This document shows positions 1 through 8,708 of a stretch of 64,000 nucleotides of DNA, piece after piece; the first letter of the stretch is position 1, and each line of letters opens with the position of its first letter. The stretch comes from Halotalea alkalilenta (GTDB taxonomy: Bacteria; Pseudomonadota; Gammaproteobacteria; Pseudomonadales; Halomonadaceae). The translations under genes and the position numbers were made by a program. The notes beneath the pieces are model-generated. The model had not been told where the DNA came from. It searched no databases and saw only the letters and a list, made by a program, of their open reading frames with translations. The stretch is from NCBI RefSeq assembly GCF_001648175.1, contig NZ_CP015243.1, positions 2,232,001 through 2,296,000 on the forward strand, read 5' to 3'.

Positions 1-1
1 T

Positions 2-475
2 GGGGACGCCTTTCGCTTAGGCGCGCGCGCGCCGTGGAAGATGATTCCCGACTATCGGGAGGTACCGCTGCTGCGCGTGCTGCCGGGAGGCGATCATCGT
101 CACTTTCCCGCGGCGCAGATCGAGCGATTCTTCGACCAGCGTTGGCAGGTCTCGGCCAGCTCGGACCGGATGGGGATCCGCCTCTGCCACGAGCAGCCGC
201 TGCGCGAGGTGCCGAGCCGCAAGATGTCGCTCGGCATCTGCCCGGGCGCAATCCAGGTGCCGCCCAATGGCGAGCCGATCGTGCTGATGTCTGACTGCCA
301 GACGATGGGGGGCTACCCGCTGTTCGGCTGGCTGCACCCGCTCGATCTCGGCCGTCTGTCCCAGGTGCCGGCGCGCCAGGAGGTGCGTTTCGCGCCGATC
401 GATGTGGAGACCATGCAAGCGGAGCTCGCGCGCTTCAACGACTTCTTCGATCATCCGCCGCCGCAGCCGTACTGA
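2..475 (+). CDS. pxpC: 5-oxoprolinase subunit C (PxpC/KipA family), C-terminal part
   Basis: Partial gene: the frame is open to the left window edge, so the start lies outside; 157 residues are visible. The end carries the hallmarks of the biotin-dependent carboxyltransferase-like PxpC family: IPDYRE followed by LRVLPG, a SDRMGIRL block, GAIQVPPNGEPIVLM, then QTMGGYPLFG and the closing Q-VPA-V-F stretch. Members pair with PxpB and PxpA to hydrolyse 5-oxoproline to glutamate with ATP. The partner genes would be expected upstream, beyond the window. An internal ATG at 41 is not the start, because conserved sequence continues before it. Confidence 0.85.
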   Translation, partial: GDAFRLGARAPWKMIPDYREVPLLRVLPGGDHRHFPAAQIERFFDQRWQVSASSDRMGIRLCHEQPLREVPSRKMSLGICPGAIQVPPNGEPIVLMSDCQTMGGYPLFGWLHPLDLGRLSQVPARQEVRFAPIDVETMQAELARFNDFFDHPPPQPY

Positions 476-710
476 GTGTTGTGGCCTGGCTGGCGATCAA
501 AAAGCTGCCTGTGTCAGGCCTTTCGAGCAAATGACAAGAAGGGTGAAACCATATACGGGACAATACGTTAGCGCTTTCTCTTGGAAGTTGCCGGGCGTGA
601 GCCGCTGTCAGCCAGGAGCCGCACAAGAGCCTAGAAAAAGAAAGCTGGAGCGTGCTGCAGGGGGATAACTGATCTTTCCTGCGGATGCCTTTGCCCGATA
701 GGCCGTTGCA

Positions 711-1637
711 CTATCCCACGACGGCAGCGACGTCGATGCCCCGCACCAATCGCGCCGCCAGCCGCTTGTTCTTCAACTGCTCTAGCCACCAATCCAGCCC
801 ACGTCCCTGATGGTCGCCGCGCCAAGCCACGAAGAGTTGGTTGGGCTCGCGCGGATCGACCATCTCCTTCTCGATCAATTCGCCACGCTTGAGCAAACCG
901 GCGACACGATCGCGCGGTAACCAGCCGACGCCTAGAGCCTGGCGCTGGGCCTCGATCTTGGCGCGCATACTTGGTACGGCGAGCGTTGCCTGGCCGCCCT
1001 GCACGCCATAGCCGCGCACATCCAGCCTGCGCGAGGTATCGGCCACGACGATCGATCGGTGCTGAATGACGGCATCCCTGTCCAGCGGCTTCTTCGCCTT
1101 GGCCAGCGGATGGCGCGGCGATACAGCGAAGACCCAATCCATCACGCCCAGCTCGAACCAGCGCAGCCCGGGAATGACCGGCGGCTCGTTGGTGGCGCCC
1201 ACCACTAGATCCGCGCGGCCTTCGCGCAACGCATCCCAGGTGCCAGTCAATACCTCCTGGGTAAGGCGCAGTGTGACGCCGGACTTCAGTGCGTCGAACG
1301 CCTGGATAACCGGCACCAGGGTCTCAAATTCGAGCACTTCGTCAGTAACGATCCACAAACGGTTTTCCCAACCACCAGCCACCTGCTTGACTCGCTGCGT
1401 CAATCTGGAGACGTCCTGCATGAGCCGCGCGGCCTCGTGAGCCAAGACGTGACCGGCTGGGGTGAGCTGTAGCCGGTAGCGACGGCGGTCGAACAGCAGA
1501 GCGTCGAACCGGTCTTCCATCTGCCTCGCGGCGTGCGACACCGTGGACGGTGCTTTGCCCAATCGAACTGCGGCGCGCGACAGGCTACCAGTATCCCGGA
1601 TGGCTTCCAGCAGGGCCAGTTCATCGAAGGACAACAT
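711..1637 (-). CDS. LysR-family transcriptional regulator
   Basis: A 308-residue protein of normal LysR length. Residues 1-60 form the winged HTH (LLEAIRDTGSLSRAAVRLGKAPSTVS, then a LFDRR turn and LTPAG), and about 90-300 the periplasmic-binding-like effector domain. It is divergent from the SDR gene at 1743 with 105 bp between them, the usual arrangement for a LysR protein controlling its neighbour. A perfect 6-bp dyad with a 3-bp gap lies in that gap. The inducer cannot be told from the sequence. It forms the left edge of an accessory block rich in oxidoreductases. Confidence 0.9.
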   Translation of the reverse strand: MLSFDELALLEAIRDTGSLSRAAVRLGKAPSTVSHAARQMEDRFDALLFDRRRYRLQLTPAGHVLAHEAARLMQDVSRLTQRVKQVAGGWENRLWIVTDEVLEFETLVPVIQAFDALKSGVTLRLTQEVLTGTWDALREGRADLVVGATNEPPVIPGLRWFELGVMDWVFAVSPRHPLAKAKKPLDRDAVIQHRSIVVADTSRRLDVRGYGVQGGQATLAVPSMRAKIEAQRQALGVGWLPRDRVAGLLKRGELIEKEMVDPREPNQLFVAWRGDHQGRGLDWWLEQLKNKRLAARLVRGIDVAAVVG

Positions 1638-1651
1638 GTTCGATTCCTTCG

Positions 1652-1666
1652 CACGATTTCATCGTG
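1652..1666. promoter_or_regulatory. Inverted repeat, candidate LysR operator
   Basis: CACGAT-TTC-ATCGTG is a perfect dyad 15 bp upstream of the LysR start and 77 bp upstream of the divergent SDR start. Its size and position fit a LysR-type binding site. Binding is inferred, not shown. Confidence 0.5.
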
Positions 1667-1742
1667 GACATGATGCGTAAAACTGCTAATGACGCTCCAT
1701 CATTCAGCTACAGCAATTCGCTGATATCGAGGGAGAAATCTC

Positions 1743-2492
1743 ATGAACCGCTTTTCCGATAAGACCGTACTCGTCACCGGCGGCAGCAGTGGCATCGGCC
1801 TGGCCTCCGCTAAAGCATTCGCCGCCGAAGGCGCCCGTGTGGTCATTACGGGCCGAGATGTCGTCGCATTGGAGCAAGCTCAAGCCGCGCTGGGCGGCAA
1901 CGCCATTGGTTTGCGTAACGATGCAGGCGACTTGGCCGACGCCAAGGCACTGGCCGGGAGCCTTATCGAGCTCGATATACGCCTGGATGCCGTTTTTCTC
2001 AACGCCGGCGTGGCGAAGTTCGCCGCCTTTCCGGACGTGGACGAGCGCTTGTGGGAGCAGACGTTCGACATCAACGCCAAGGGCCCGTATTTCCAGCTCC
2101 AGGCACTGCTGCCGCTGTTCAATCCGGGGGCGGCGATCTTGATCAATGGTTCGATCAATGCTCGCATCGGAATGCCGAATTCTTCGGTCTACGCCGCCAG
2201 CAAGGCTGCAGTCATCTCGCTGGCCAAGACGCTATCGGCGGAATTGCTGCCGCGCGGCGTGCGGGTCAACGTGGTTAGCCCGGGGCCGGTCGCCACACCG
2301 ATCTACGGCAAGCTGGGGCTGGATACGTCTGCGCAGGAGGCCACAGCCGCGCAGATCCAGAGCCAGATCCCGCTCGGGCGCTTCGGCACAGCGGAAGAGA
2401 TCGCTGCGACGGTGCTGCACCTGTCGGCGCCAGAGTCCGCCTACATCGTGGGCACCGAGATCATTGCCGACGGCGGCATGAGCCAACTTTGA
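1743..2492 (+). CDS. SDR-family NAD(P)-dependent oxidoreductase
   Basis: A 249-residue classical short-chain dehydrogenase/reductase. It has the cofactor motif TGGSSGIG at 12-19, NAG at 87-89, and catalytic S137, Y150 and K154 in YAASK. The C-terminal IVGTEIIADGGMSQL is the usual SDR ending. A strong ribosome site (GAGGGAG) lies 8 bp before the ATG. It is divergent from the LysR gene, which probably controls it, and is followed 30 bp later by a broken hydrolase gene that was probably its operon partner. The substrate is unknown. Confidence 0.9.
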   Translation: MNRFSDKTVLVTGGSSGIGLASAKAFAAEGARVVITGRDVVALEQAQAALGGNAIGLRNDAGDLADAKALAGSLIELDIRLDAVFLNAGVAKFAAFPDVDERLWEQTFDINAKGPYFQLQALLPLFNPGAAILINGSINARIGMPNSSVYAASKAAVISLAKTLSAELLPRGVRVNVVSPGPVATPIYGKLGLDTSAQEATAAQIQSQIPLGRFGTAEEIAATVLHLSAPESAYIVGTEIIADGGMSQL

Positions 2493-2522
2493 CTCAAATC
2501 CTCTAGCACCAAGGAGAAGATC

Positions 2523-2708
2523 ATGAATGCCTCGCTGCGATTTATGCAATTCGCAATGGCTGCCGTGCTGATGGTGCTGCAGCCAGCCGCCCATGCGGCG
2601 GATGGCGATGCCATCCAGAGCCATACCGCCCAGATCAACGGTGTCACGCTGCACTACCTGCAGGCTGGCCAGGACCAGGAAACGCCTGTTGTGCTGCTGC
2701 ACGGCTAG
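2523..2708 (+). pseudogene. Truncated alpha/beta-hydrolase (N-terminal stump)
   Basis: Opens with an ATG behind an AAGGAGAAG ribosome site, then a signal-peptide-like stretch (hydrophobic residues 8-24, ending AAHAADG). It continues as an alpha/beta-hydrolase N-terminus: INGVTLHYLQAG, then PVVLLHG. In intact relatives LLHG is followed by the rest of a roughly 300-residue enzyme. Here a TAG follows at once and the DNA switches to an unrelated gene on the other strand. Only 61 residues remain, with no catalytic serine or histidine, so no enzyme is expected. Confidence 0.75.
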
Positions 2709-2962
2709 CAAGCATCGCGCGATTGCGATTCCCTCTGAGCGCTTCTCCAAGAATCTTCTCCGACAGACCCTTCGAATAGATATCGGCTGTGTCAGAGAGA
2801 ACGATTCCATGATCGAGGCAAAGATCGACGATGCGTCGAGCCTCATCGATCCCCGTCTTCCCAAACTGTTCAAAGATCTTGCCCTTTCCACCGGATGTGG
2901 CTATACCCCAGGCTCAAGGCAGGAACCTTCAGCCCGGAGCGGCCCAACTGTCTGTACTCCAT
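2709..2962 (-). pseudogene. Aldo/keto reductase fragment (N-terminal, frameshifted)
   Basis: Reading the minus strand from an ATG at 2962 gives MEYRQLGRSGLKVPALSLG, the standard start of an aldo/keto reductase. After residue 19 the frame slips by one base and the family sequence resumes as GGKGKIFEQFGKTG, then EARRIVDLCLDHGI, DTADIYSKGLSEKILG and ALRGNR. The match stops at the junction with the hydrolase stump near 2709. So only about 85 residues remain, with a frameshift and no C-terminal barrel. The two truncated genes meet tail to tail, as expected from a deletion or recombination join. Confidence 0.7.
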
Positions 2963-3018
2963 CGCAATCTCTCTCAAAATTCGTCATGTTGGACAGGCCC
3001 CCGGCTGCAAGAGCGTGA

Positions 3019-3038
3019 GGCAGGACATCCGTCCTGCC
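3019..3038. repeat. Perfect 8-bp stem-loop
   Basis: GGCAGGAC-ATCC-GTCCTGCC is a perfect stem with a 4-nt loop, in the non-coding stretch between gene scraps. No T-run follows on either strand, so it is not a clear terminator. It may be a relic of a lost element or an operator. Confidence 0.4.
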
Positions 3039-3087
3039 AGCACGTTGCCAATAGCCGATAGTCAGTGACTGCAAGCCAGACTAACCA

Positions 3088-3147
3088 CGCGATGAATCGA
3101 GTATCCACATCGAGCACCAAGCCGGTGACAAAAGTCGCGGCGGCCAA
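3088..3147 (-). pseudogene. Scrap of an SDR C-terminus
   Basis: The minus strand reads LAAATFVTGLVLDVDTRFIA, which parallels the C-terminus of the intact SDR whose gene ends at 4480 (AAFITGSVLDVNGGFTA); several codons are also the same at DNA level. There is no start and the stop is lost. The stretch looks like the decayed 3' end of a second SDR copy. Called on motif likeness only. Confidence 0.4.
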
Positions 3148-3210
3148 TCGCTGCGTCGACTCTTCCTCGCCAATAGTTCGGTTCCTGAGCCAGCAATATA
3201 TGCTGGCTCG

Positions 3211-4338
3211 TTAAACCGGGACGTAAGGCGAATAGTCCACGTATCCCTTTGCCGTGCCGCCGTAGTACGTATCGCGATCTGGGGTGGTCAGCGGCCAACC
3301 GTTCTTCAGCCGCGCAACCAAGTCAGGATTGGCGATGAAAGGCTGGCCAAAGGCCGCGAGGTCGATCAATCCAGCGTCAACGAGATCCTGCGCGCGTTCC
3401 AGTGTCATATTTCCCGCCAGAATCAACGCCGTAGTTCCCAACTTTTCTTTGCAGTGTTTCAGGAGCCTGACAAATGCCTGTTCCTGTACTGCAACGCTTT
3501 CGTCGAGCAGGAAGAAACCGTTCTGATCCGACACGTGGACATAGGCAATGCCACGCTCGCTCAGGCCCTCGCAGAGAGCCAGGTATGTTTCGTCGATCTC
3601 AGGAAAATCCGGCATATCGAAAAGCCGGCCGTAGGGTGAGATCCGGATACCCACTCGCTGCGCGCCAATGCGGGCGCAGACCGCGTCAACCACTTCAAGG
3701 ACGAAGCGCAGGCGATCAGCCAGATTGCTTGCCGCGTAGCGATCCGTACGGTCGTTCACCAGCGGGTTCAGGAACTGCTCGATCAGATAGCCATTGGCGC
3801 CATGGATTTCCACGCCATCGAAACCAGCATCCACGGCATTGGCGGCGGCCTGAGCGAAATCCTCGACCACTCGGGCGACTTCATCGGTAGTCAGCGCGCG
3901 AGGAGTGGAAGCCGGCACTTCACCTGGTTCGCCCGACTCTGTATAGCCGAACGCCGTGACGCCCTGCGCGGCCTTGTTCGAGGCGCTGACCGGAGCCCGG
4001 CCATCGAGCTGCAGTGACGTATGGGACACCCGCCCCACATGCCACAATTGTGCGAAGATCTTGCCGCCGACACTATGCACGGAGTCGGTGGCCAGCTTCC
4101 ATCCTTGAACCTGCTCTTGGCTGTAGATGCCAGGAACGAACAGGTAGCCCTGTCCTTCGCGGGAAATCGAAGTTCCCTCAGTGATGATCAAACCAGCAGT
4201 GGCCCTTTGTGCGTAGTGCAAGGCCATTTGCTCCGTCGCGATGTGTTGCGGTGCGCGTGATCGTGTCATGGGAGCGATGACGAGACGATTTTTCAGGGGC
4301 AGTCCACCGAGGGTGTAGCTATCGAACAGGTCAGTCAT
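3211..4338 (-). CDS. Old yellow enzyme family FMN ene-reductase (NemA-like alkene reductase)
   Basis: A 375-residue TIM-barrel flavoprotein. Typical OYE marks are the N-terminal LKNRLVIAPMTRSRA, QLWHVGR at 98-103, the substrate-binding pair H179 and N182 with Y184 in HGANGYL, and the C-terminal GQPFIANPDLV and YYGGTAKGYVDYP-like ending. Relatives reduce activated C=C bonds of enals, maleimides and nitro compounds with NAD(P)H. It leads a run of same-strand redox genes. The ATG at 4338 has a GAGGA site 10 bp upstream. The length and active site are complete, so it should be functional; the true substrate is unknown. Confidence 0.93.
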   Translation of the reverse strand: MTDLFDSYTLGGLPLKNRLVIAPMTRSRAPQHIATEQMALHYAQRATAGLIITEGTSISREGQGYLFVPGIYSQEQVQGWKLATDSVHSVGGKIFAQLWHVGRVSHTSLQLDGRAPVSASNKAAQGVTAFGYTESGEPGEVPASTPRALTTDEVARVVEDFAQAAANAVDAGFDGVEIHGANGYLIEQFLNPLVNDRTDRYAASNLADRLRFVLEVVDAVCARIGAQRVGIRISPYGRLFDMPDFPEIDETYLALCEGLSERGIAYVHVSDQNGFFLLDESVAVQEQAFVRLLKHCKEKLGTTALILAGNMTLERAQDLVDAGLIDLAAFGQPFIANPDLVARLKNGWPLTTPDRDTYYGGTAKGYVDYSPYVPV

Positions 4339-4479
4339 TTGGATAAGTCCTCAAGTTAAAAAAAAGTGCTGTCGAACGATCCGGTTTGGAATACGTTCAT
4401 TTCGTTCGGCAGAGTCCATGCAAAGCCGGTGATGCCCAATATCAAAAAGGCGTCGGCATGCTGTTTTCGCTGCTTCTCT

Positions 4480-5244
<765 letters not shown>

Positions 5245-5298
5245 GATGAAGTCCTCGTTGGATGAAACCTTGTGTAGAAAGGAAATAGAACGCGACGC

Positions 5299-6069
5299 TC
5301 ACCAGGGCAGGCGCTCGTCGAGAAAGAAGAGGCCGCCCGTCGCCCCCTGCTCGTCGAGACTCGCGTACTGGACGGCAGTGCGCGCACCCTCTTCGACGCT
5401 CATGTCCGCCTGGCTGCCGCCCATGGTCGTGCGCAACCAACCCGGGTGGATCGCATTGACCTTGATCGGCGTACCGCGCAACTCCTCGGCAATCAGTACG
5501 GTGAAGGCGTTGAGAGCGGCTTTGGAGGTGTCGTAGGCAAGCGCATGCCCCGGATAAACGGGCGAACTTGGATCCGATAGGTGCGTGAGGGAGCCCCTGA
5601 TGCTCGACACATTCACGACCCGGCCCGCGGCCGACCGTTTCAGCAACGGGAGCAGGCCTTGCGTCAGAAACAATGGAGCGAAGAAGTTGGCCTCGAACGT
5701 ATGCCGTACCACGTTGACTGGCGTCTGGCTGGGGCGCCATGTCGCCGGCATACCCGCATCAGGACTGTCGAGCAGCACGCCCGCGTTGTTGACCAGTATG
5801 TCGAGCCGGCCATGCGACTGGTCGATCGCCAGGTACGCCGCGCGTCGGTCGTCGTCGCTGGTCACGTCGAGCTGGAGCGCAGAAGCCATCAGGCCTTGGC
5901 TGCGCAAATCGGACGCGACCGCTTCGGCCTTCACGCCATCCCGCGCTCCGACAATCACATGCGCGCCTCGCGCCGCAAGCTGTCTGGCGATTTCAACACC
6001 CAAGCCGCGTGCGGCCCCGGTGACGAGCGCAATCTTGCGGTTGAGGGGGGCTGCTGGGTTATTTGCCAT
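5299..6069 (-). CDS. SDR-family oxidoreductase (carbonyl-reductase-like)
   Basis: 256 residues with TGAARGLG at 17-24, NNAG at 94-97, S155, Y179 and K183 (YDTSK). The insert between NNAG and the catalytic serine, the VNVSSIRGS block and the ILAE-like helix after YDTSK resemble carbonyl-reductase-type SDRs that act on aldehydes and quinones. The C-terminus is short and ends in LFFLDERLPW. It lies 12 bp after the DUF1993 gene, so it is in the same operon. Confidence 0.88.
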   Translation of the reverse strand: MANNPAAPLNRKIALVTGAARGLGVEIARQLAARGAHVIVGARDGVKAEAVASDLRSQGLMASALQLDVTSDDDRRAAYLAIDQSHGRLDILVNNAGVLLDSPDAGMPATWRPSQTPVNVVRHTFEANFFAPLFLTQGLLPLLKRSAAGRVVNVSSIRGSLTHLSDPSSPVYPGHALAYDTSKAALNAFTVLIAEELRGTPIKVNAIHPGWLRTTMGGSQADMSVEEGARTAVQYASLDEQGATGGLFFLDERLPW

Positions 6070-6081
6070 GGCGATGCTTCT

Positions 6082-6675
6082 TTAATGTTTGCGTGGCCGG
6101 ACGACATGCACCGGAGCGTCCTTGGTGCTTCCCTCGCGCAGCGGTTGTTCCCGGCGATGGGCGACGTCGATGAGATAGTCCAGCTTCCCGACCTTCGCAC
6201 CGAGGTGGCGCAAGATTGCGTAGGCGGTCGTCACGTGGAAGAAGAAGTTGGGAAGCGCGAACTCGACCAGGTATGAAGCCCCATCGAAGGTCACCCAGCG
6301 ACGCCTGAAATTGACCTTGATCGTCCGCGCTTCGCCGCCGATAAGATCGGCAGGCACTATCTGGCGCAGGATTTCCTCGGTCTTGCCGATACGTTCCCGC
6401 AGCTCGTGCAACGAACTTTCCGTGTCATCCAGGCTGGGCACACTGCGACCGGCAAGCCGCATGACGCAGGCCTTGGCCGTATCACTGGCATGCTGGATCT
6501 GCCGACGGAACGGATCCATATCTGCAGCCAACCGCGCCTCAAGCAGCCGCGCCTCGGTGAACGCACCGGCGGCCACGCATTCCTCTGCCTTGTCCAGTAA
6601 ATGACGGAGGGTCCGCAAGCCTCCCAGCAATGCGCCAACAGAAACGTCATGCAGGATCACAGAAGAATCGCTCAT
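6082..6675 (-). CDS. DUF1993 family protein
   Basis: 197 residues, mostly helical. It matches the DUF1993 (DinB-like four-helix) family in layout: an N-terminal helix with LRTLRHLLDKAEE, a middle SLHELRERIGKTEEIL, and the characteristic FALPNFFFHVTTAYAILRH followed by GKLDYL. The family has no established function, though members often lie beside reductases. The ATG has an AGGAGG site 8 bp upstream and overlaps the previous gene by 4 bp (ATGA), showing translational coupling. Extra residues after GKLDYL (DVAHRREQPL and on) extend it beyond the usual end. Confidence 0.8.
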   Translation of the reverse strand: MSDSSVILHDVSVGALLGGLRTLRHLLDKAEECVAAGAFTEARLLEARLAADMDPFRRQIQHASDTAKACVMRLAGRSVPSLDDTESSLHELRERIGKTEEILRQIVPADLIGGEARTIKVNFRRRWVTFDGASYLVEFALPNFFFHVTTAYAILRHLGAKVGKLDYLIDVAHRREQPLREGSTKDAPVHVVRPRKH

Positions 6676-7292
6676 GCCGATGCCTCCTGTTCAGGTGCGA
6701 ACAGTTCAAGCAAGTGCAGCGGGGCCTCCAGCTCCATGAGGCGCCCCCCGGTGGCGAGGGTGCCGAGCGCGACCGGACGAAAACCAATCGCTTTGATCAG
6801 TCCACAGACTGTCTTGAGCGCCTCTCCATCGTCGCCCGCCGCGAACAGAACTCGCTGAACGCCTGCCGGCGGCGGCGAAAACATGACGCCGAAGTCGAGC
6901 GTGTTGAATGCCTTGACGACCCGCGCAGACGGTGCGAGACGCGCAATGATCTCGCTGCCCGAATCATCCTTCAGATCATCGGCCCGGTAGTTGGGTGGAT
7001 AGCTGAGATACGTGTTCGTCGCGTCGAGGAGGATGCGGTCCTTCCAGTCATGAGCCGGATCCAACACCTCTTCGCGCGTGATCCAAGGCGCGGCCAGAAC
7101 CACCAGTTCGCAGTCCAGAACCTCGGGCATCGTCGCCGGCGTGATCTTCGCTTTGCCACCTTGGCGTGCCAGCTTCTCCCTGACGCCCTCAAGCCCGCCG
7201 CTGTTCGTCATCAGAATGTCGTGACCGGCGCGCTCGAACTCCGTGGCAAGCCGCATACCGACGGTATGGGCGCCGATGATGCCAATCTTCAT
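6672..7292 (-). CDS. NAD(P)-binding oxidoreductase (F420-dependent NADP reductase-like)
   Basis: 206 residues starting MKIGIIGAHTVGMRLA, a Rossmann nucleotide-binding fold. It then has ELVVLAAPW, a DATN motif in ILLDATNTYL, and VVKAFNTLDF, the signature pattern of the NADPH-dependent F420 reductase-like superfamily, which many non-F420 bacteria use with other partners. It is first in a tightly packed run with DUF1993 and an SDR. A GGAG site lies 8 bp before the ATG. The exact reaction is unknown. Confidence 0.85.
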   Translation of the reverse strand: MKIGIIGAHTVGMRLATEFERAGHDILMTNSGGLEGVREKLARQGGKAKITPATMPEVLDCELVVLAAPWITREEVLDPAHDWKDRILLDATNTYLSYPPNYRADDLKDDSGSEIIARLAPSARVVKAFNTLDFGVMFSPPPAGVQRVLFAAGDDGEALKTVCGLIKAIGFRPVALGTLATGGRLMELEAPLHLLELFAPEQEASA

Positions 7293-7340
7293 ATCTGTTT
7301 CTCCAGTTGTGAATCCGCGTCACAGGATTCGCTGCGAGAA

Positions 7341-8555
7341 TCAACTCGTTGAGCAGCCAATCGAACGTCTGTGCTTTTGCAAGCGGGAGTTCGTCAGCCA
7401 ACCCGACGCCAGCGCCAGCGCCAGCGCAGCCGTGGATAGCAGTCCGCCGGCCCAGTTCGGAGAGGCATAACCGAACCCATGGGCGATGACCCAACCACCC
7501 AGCCAAGCCCCGATGGCATTGCCCAGGTTGAACAGGCCGATGTTGACGGACGCTGCCAAGTTTGGCGCGCCTGCGCTTCTGGCCTTGTCCATCACCAGGC
7601 GTTGGATCGGCGAGACCGTCGCAAAGCCGAAACCAGCCATCAGCAGTACGCACACAGCCGAGGCCGCGCGACTTTCCACCACGAAGAAGAATGCGAAGAG
7701 CACGATTGCCTGCGCGGCCAGGCTGGTGTACAGCAACGGCATCAATGCGCGGTCAGCCAGCTTTCCGCCCAGGATGTTTCCAACCACCAAGCCCAGGCCG
7801 AACAAGAACAAGATGCCAGTCACGCCGTGTTCGCTGTAACCAGCAAGCTCCGTCATCATCGGTGCGATGTAAGTGATCGAGGTGAAGAATGCTGCCGGGC
7901 CGAGCACAGTGATGCCCATTGCAATCAACACCTGCACGTCCAGAAAAGCAGCGAACTCGTAGCGCATGTTGGGAACGTCGTGCTGTCTGCTCTTGGGCAG
8001 CAGTATCGCGAGAGCGACCGTCGTTCCCACGCCGATTATGGTGATCGCCAAGAAAGTCGCACGCCAGGTGACGGCCTGTCCGAGCCAAGTGCCAGCGGGA
8101 ACACCTAGCAGATTGGCAGCCGTCATTCCGGTAAACATGAAGGCGATGGCACTGGTACGGCGGTTTGGCGCCACCAGATCCGCTGCCAGGACCGAGCCAA
8201 TGCCGATGAAGGCTCCGTGCGTCAGCGAGGTGACGACGCGGCCGGCCAAGGCCCAGGCAAAGCTCGGGGCCAATGCGGTGATCAGGTTTCCCACGACGAA
8301 GAACCCCATCAACGAAATCAGCATCACCTTTTGCGGCAACCGCGCTCCCAGGATGATGAGCAGCGGTGCGCCAACAAAGACGCCAAGTGCGTAGCTGGTC
8401 GCCATGTATCCCGCGGCCGAGATCGTGATGCCGAACTCGGCCGCAACGCTGGGCAGCAAACCGGCGATGACGAACTCGGTAGTGCCAATGCCGAAGGCCG
8501 CAATGGCGAGTGCCCAGATGGCAGCGGGCATGCTGCTTCCGTTCGTCCTTTTCAC
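7341..8555 (-). CDS. MFS exporter, DHA1 family (AraJ/NepI-like)
   Basis: 404 residues with about 12 hydrophobic segments. The start carries the DHA1 mark FGIGTTEFVIAGLLP, then a motif-A-like loop LGARLPQKV and a GVPAGTWLG stretch (motif-C-like) in TM5. Relatives export sugars, nucleosides or drugs by proton antiport in the inner membrane. The start is a GTG at 8555 with GGAG 7 bp upstream; an ATG at 8531 is the alternative. A candidate TetR operator lies 123 bp upstream. The tail ends in a short basic stretch. Confidence 0.9.
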   Translation of the reverse strand: MKRTNGSSMPAAIWALAIAAFGIGTTEFVIAGLLPSVAAEFGITISAAGYMATSYALGVFVGAPLLIILGARLPQKVMLISLMGFFVVGNLITALAPSFAWALAGRVVTSLTHGAFIGIGSVLAADLVAPNRRTSAIAFMFTGMTAANLLGVPAGTWLGQAVTWRATFLAITIIGVGTTVALAILLPKSRQHDVPNMRYEFAAFLDVQVLIAMGITVLGPAAFFTSITYIAPMMTELAGYSEHGVTGILFLFGLGLVVGNILGGKLADRALMPLLYTSLAAQAIVLFAFFFVVESRAASAVCVLLMAGFGFATVSPIQRLVMDKARSAGAPNLAASVNIGLFNLGNAIGAWLGGWVIAHGFGYASPNWAGGLLSTAALALALASGWLTNSRLQKHRRSIGCSTS

Positions 8556-8677
8556 CGGGTGACTCCACCATTCACAATGATGCCGTTCATATCCGTTCTT
8601 CTTCGGACGCCTGGTTCACCGCATGCCGGCCGGATAGTTGGTCGAATACATGGTCGGTGGCCTGCGCAAGTGTTGTG

Positions 8678-8689
8678 GACCTATCGGTC
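8678..8689. promoter_or_regulatory. Candidate TetR operator upstream of the MFS gene
   Basis: GACCTATCGGTC (inside GGACC-TATC-GGTCC) resembles dyads at 9404 and 9638. It sits 123 bp before the MFS start, in the gap after the frnE-like gene. Proposed as a binding site of the TetR protein encoded from 9686; this is inference from three similar sites. Confidence 0.45.
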
Positions 8690-8708
8690 CATTTTTAGGT
8701 AAAAAAAA

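Noticed and set aside
476-710. Possible mobile-element boundary right of pxpC
   Set aside because: No inverted or direct repeat matching the right end of the block could be found by eye, so the left end of the element stays undefined.
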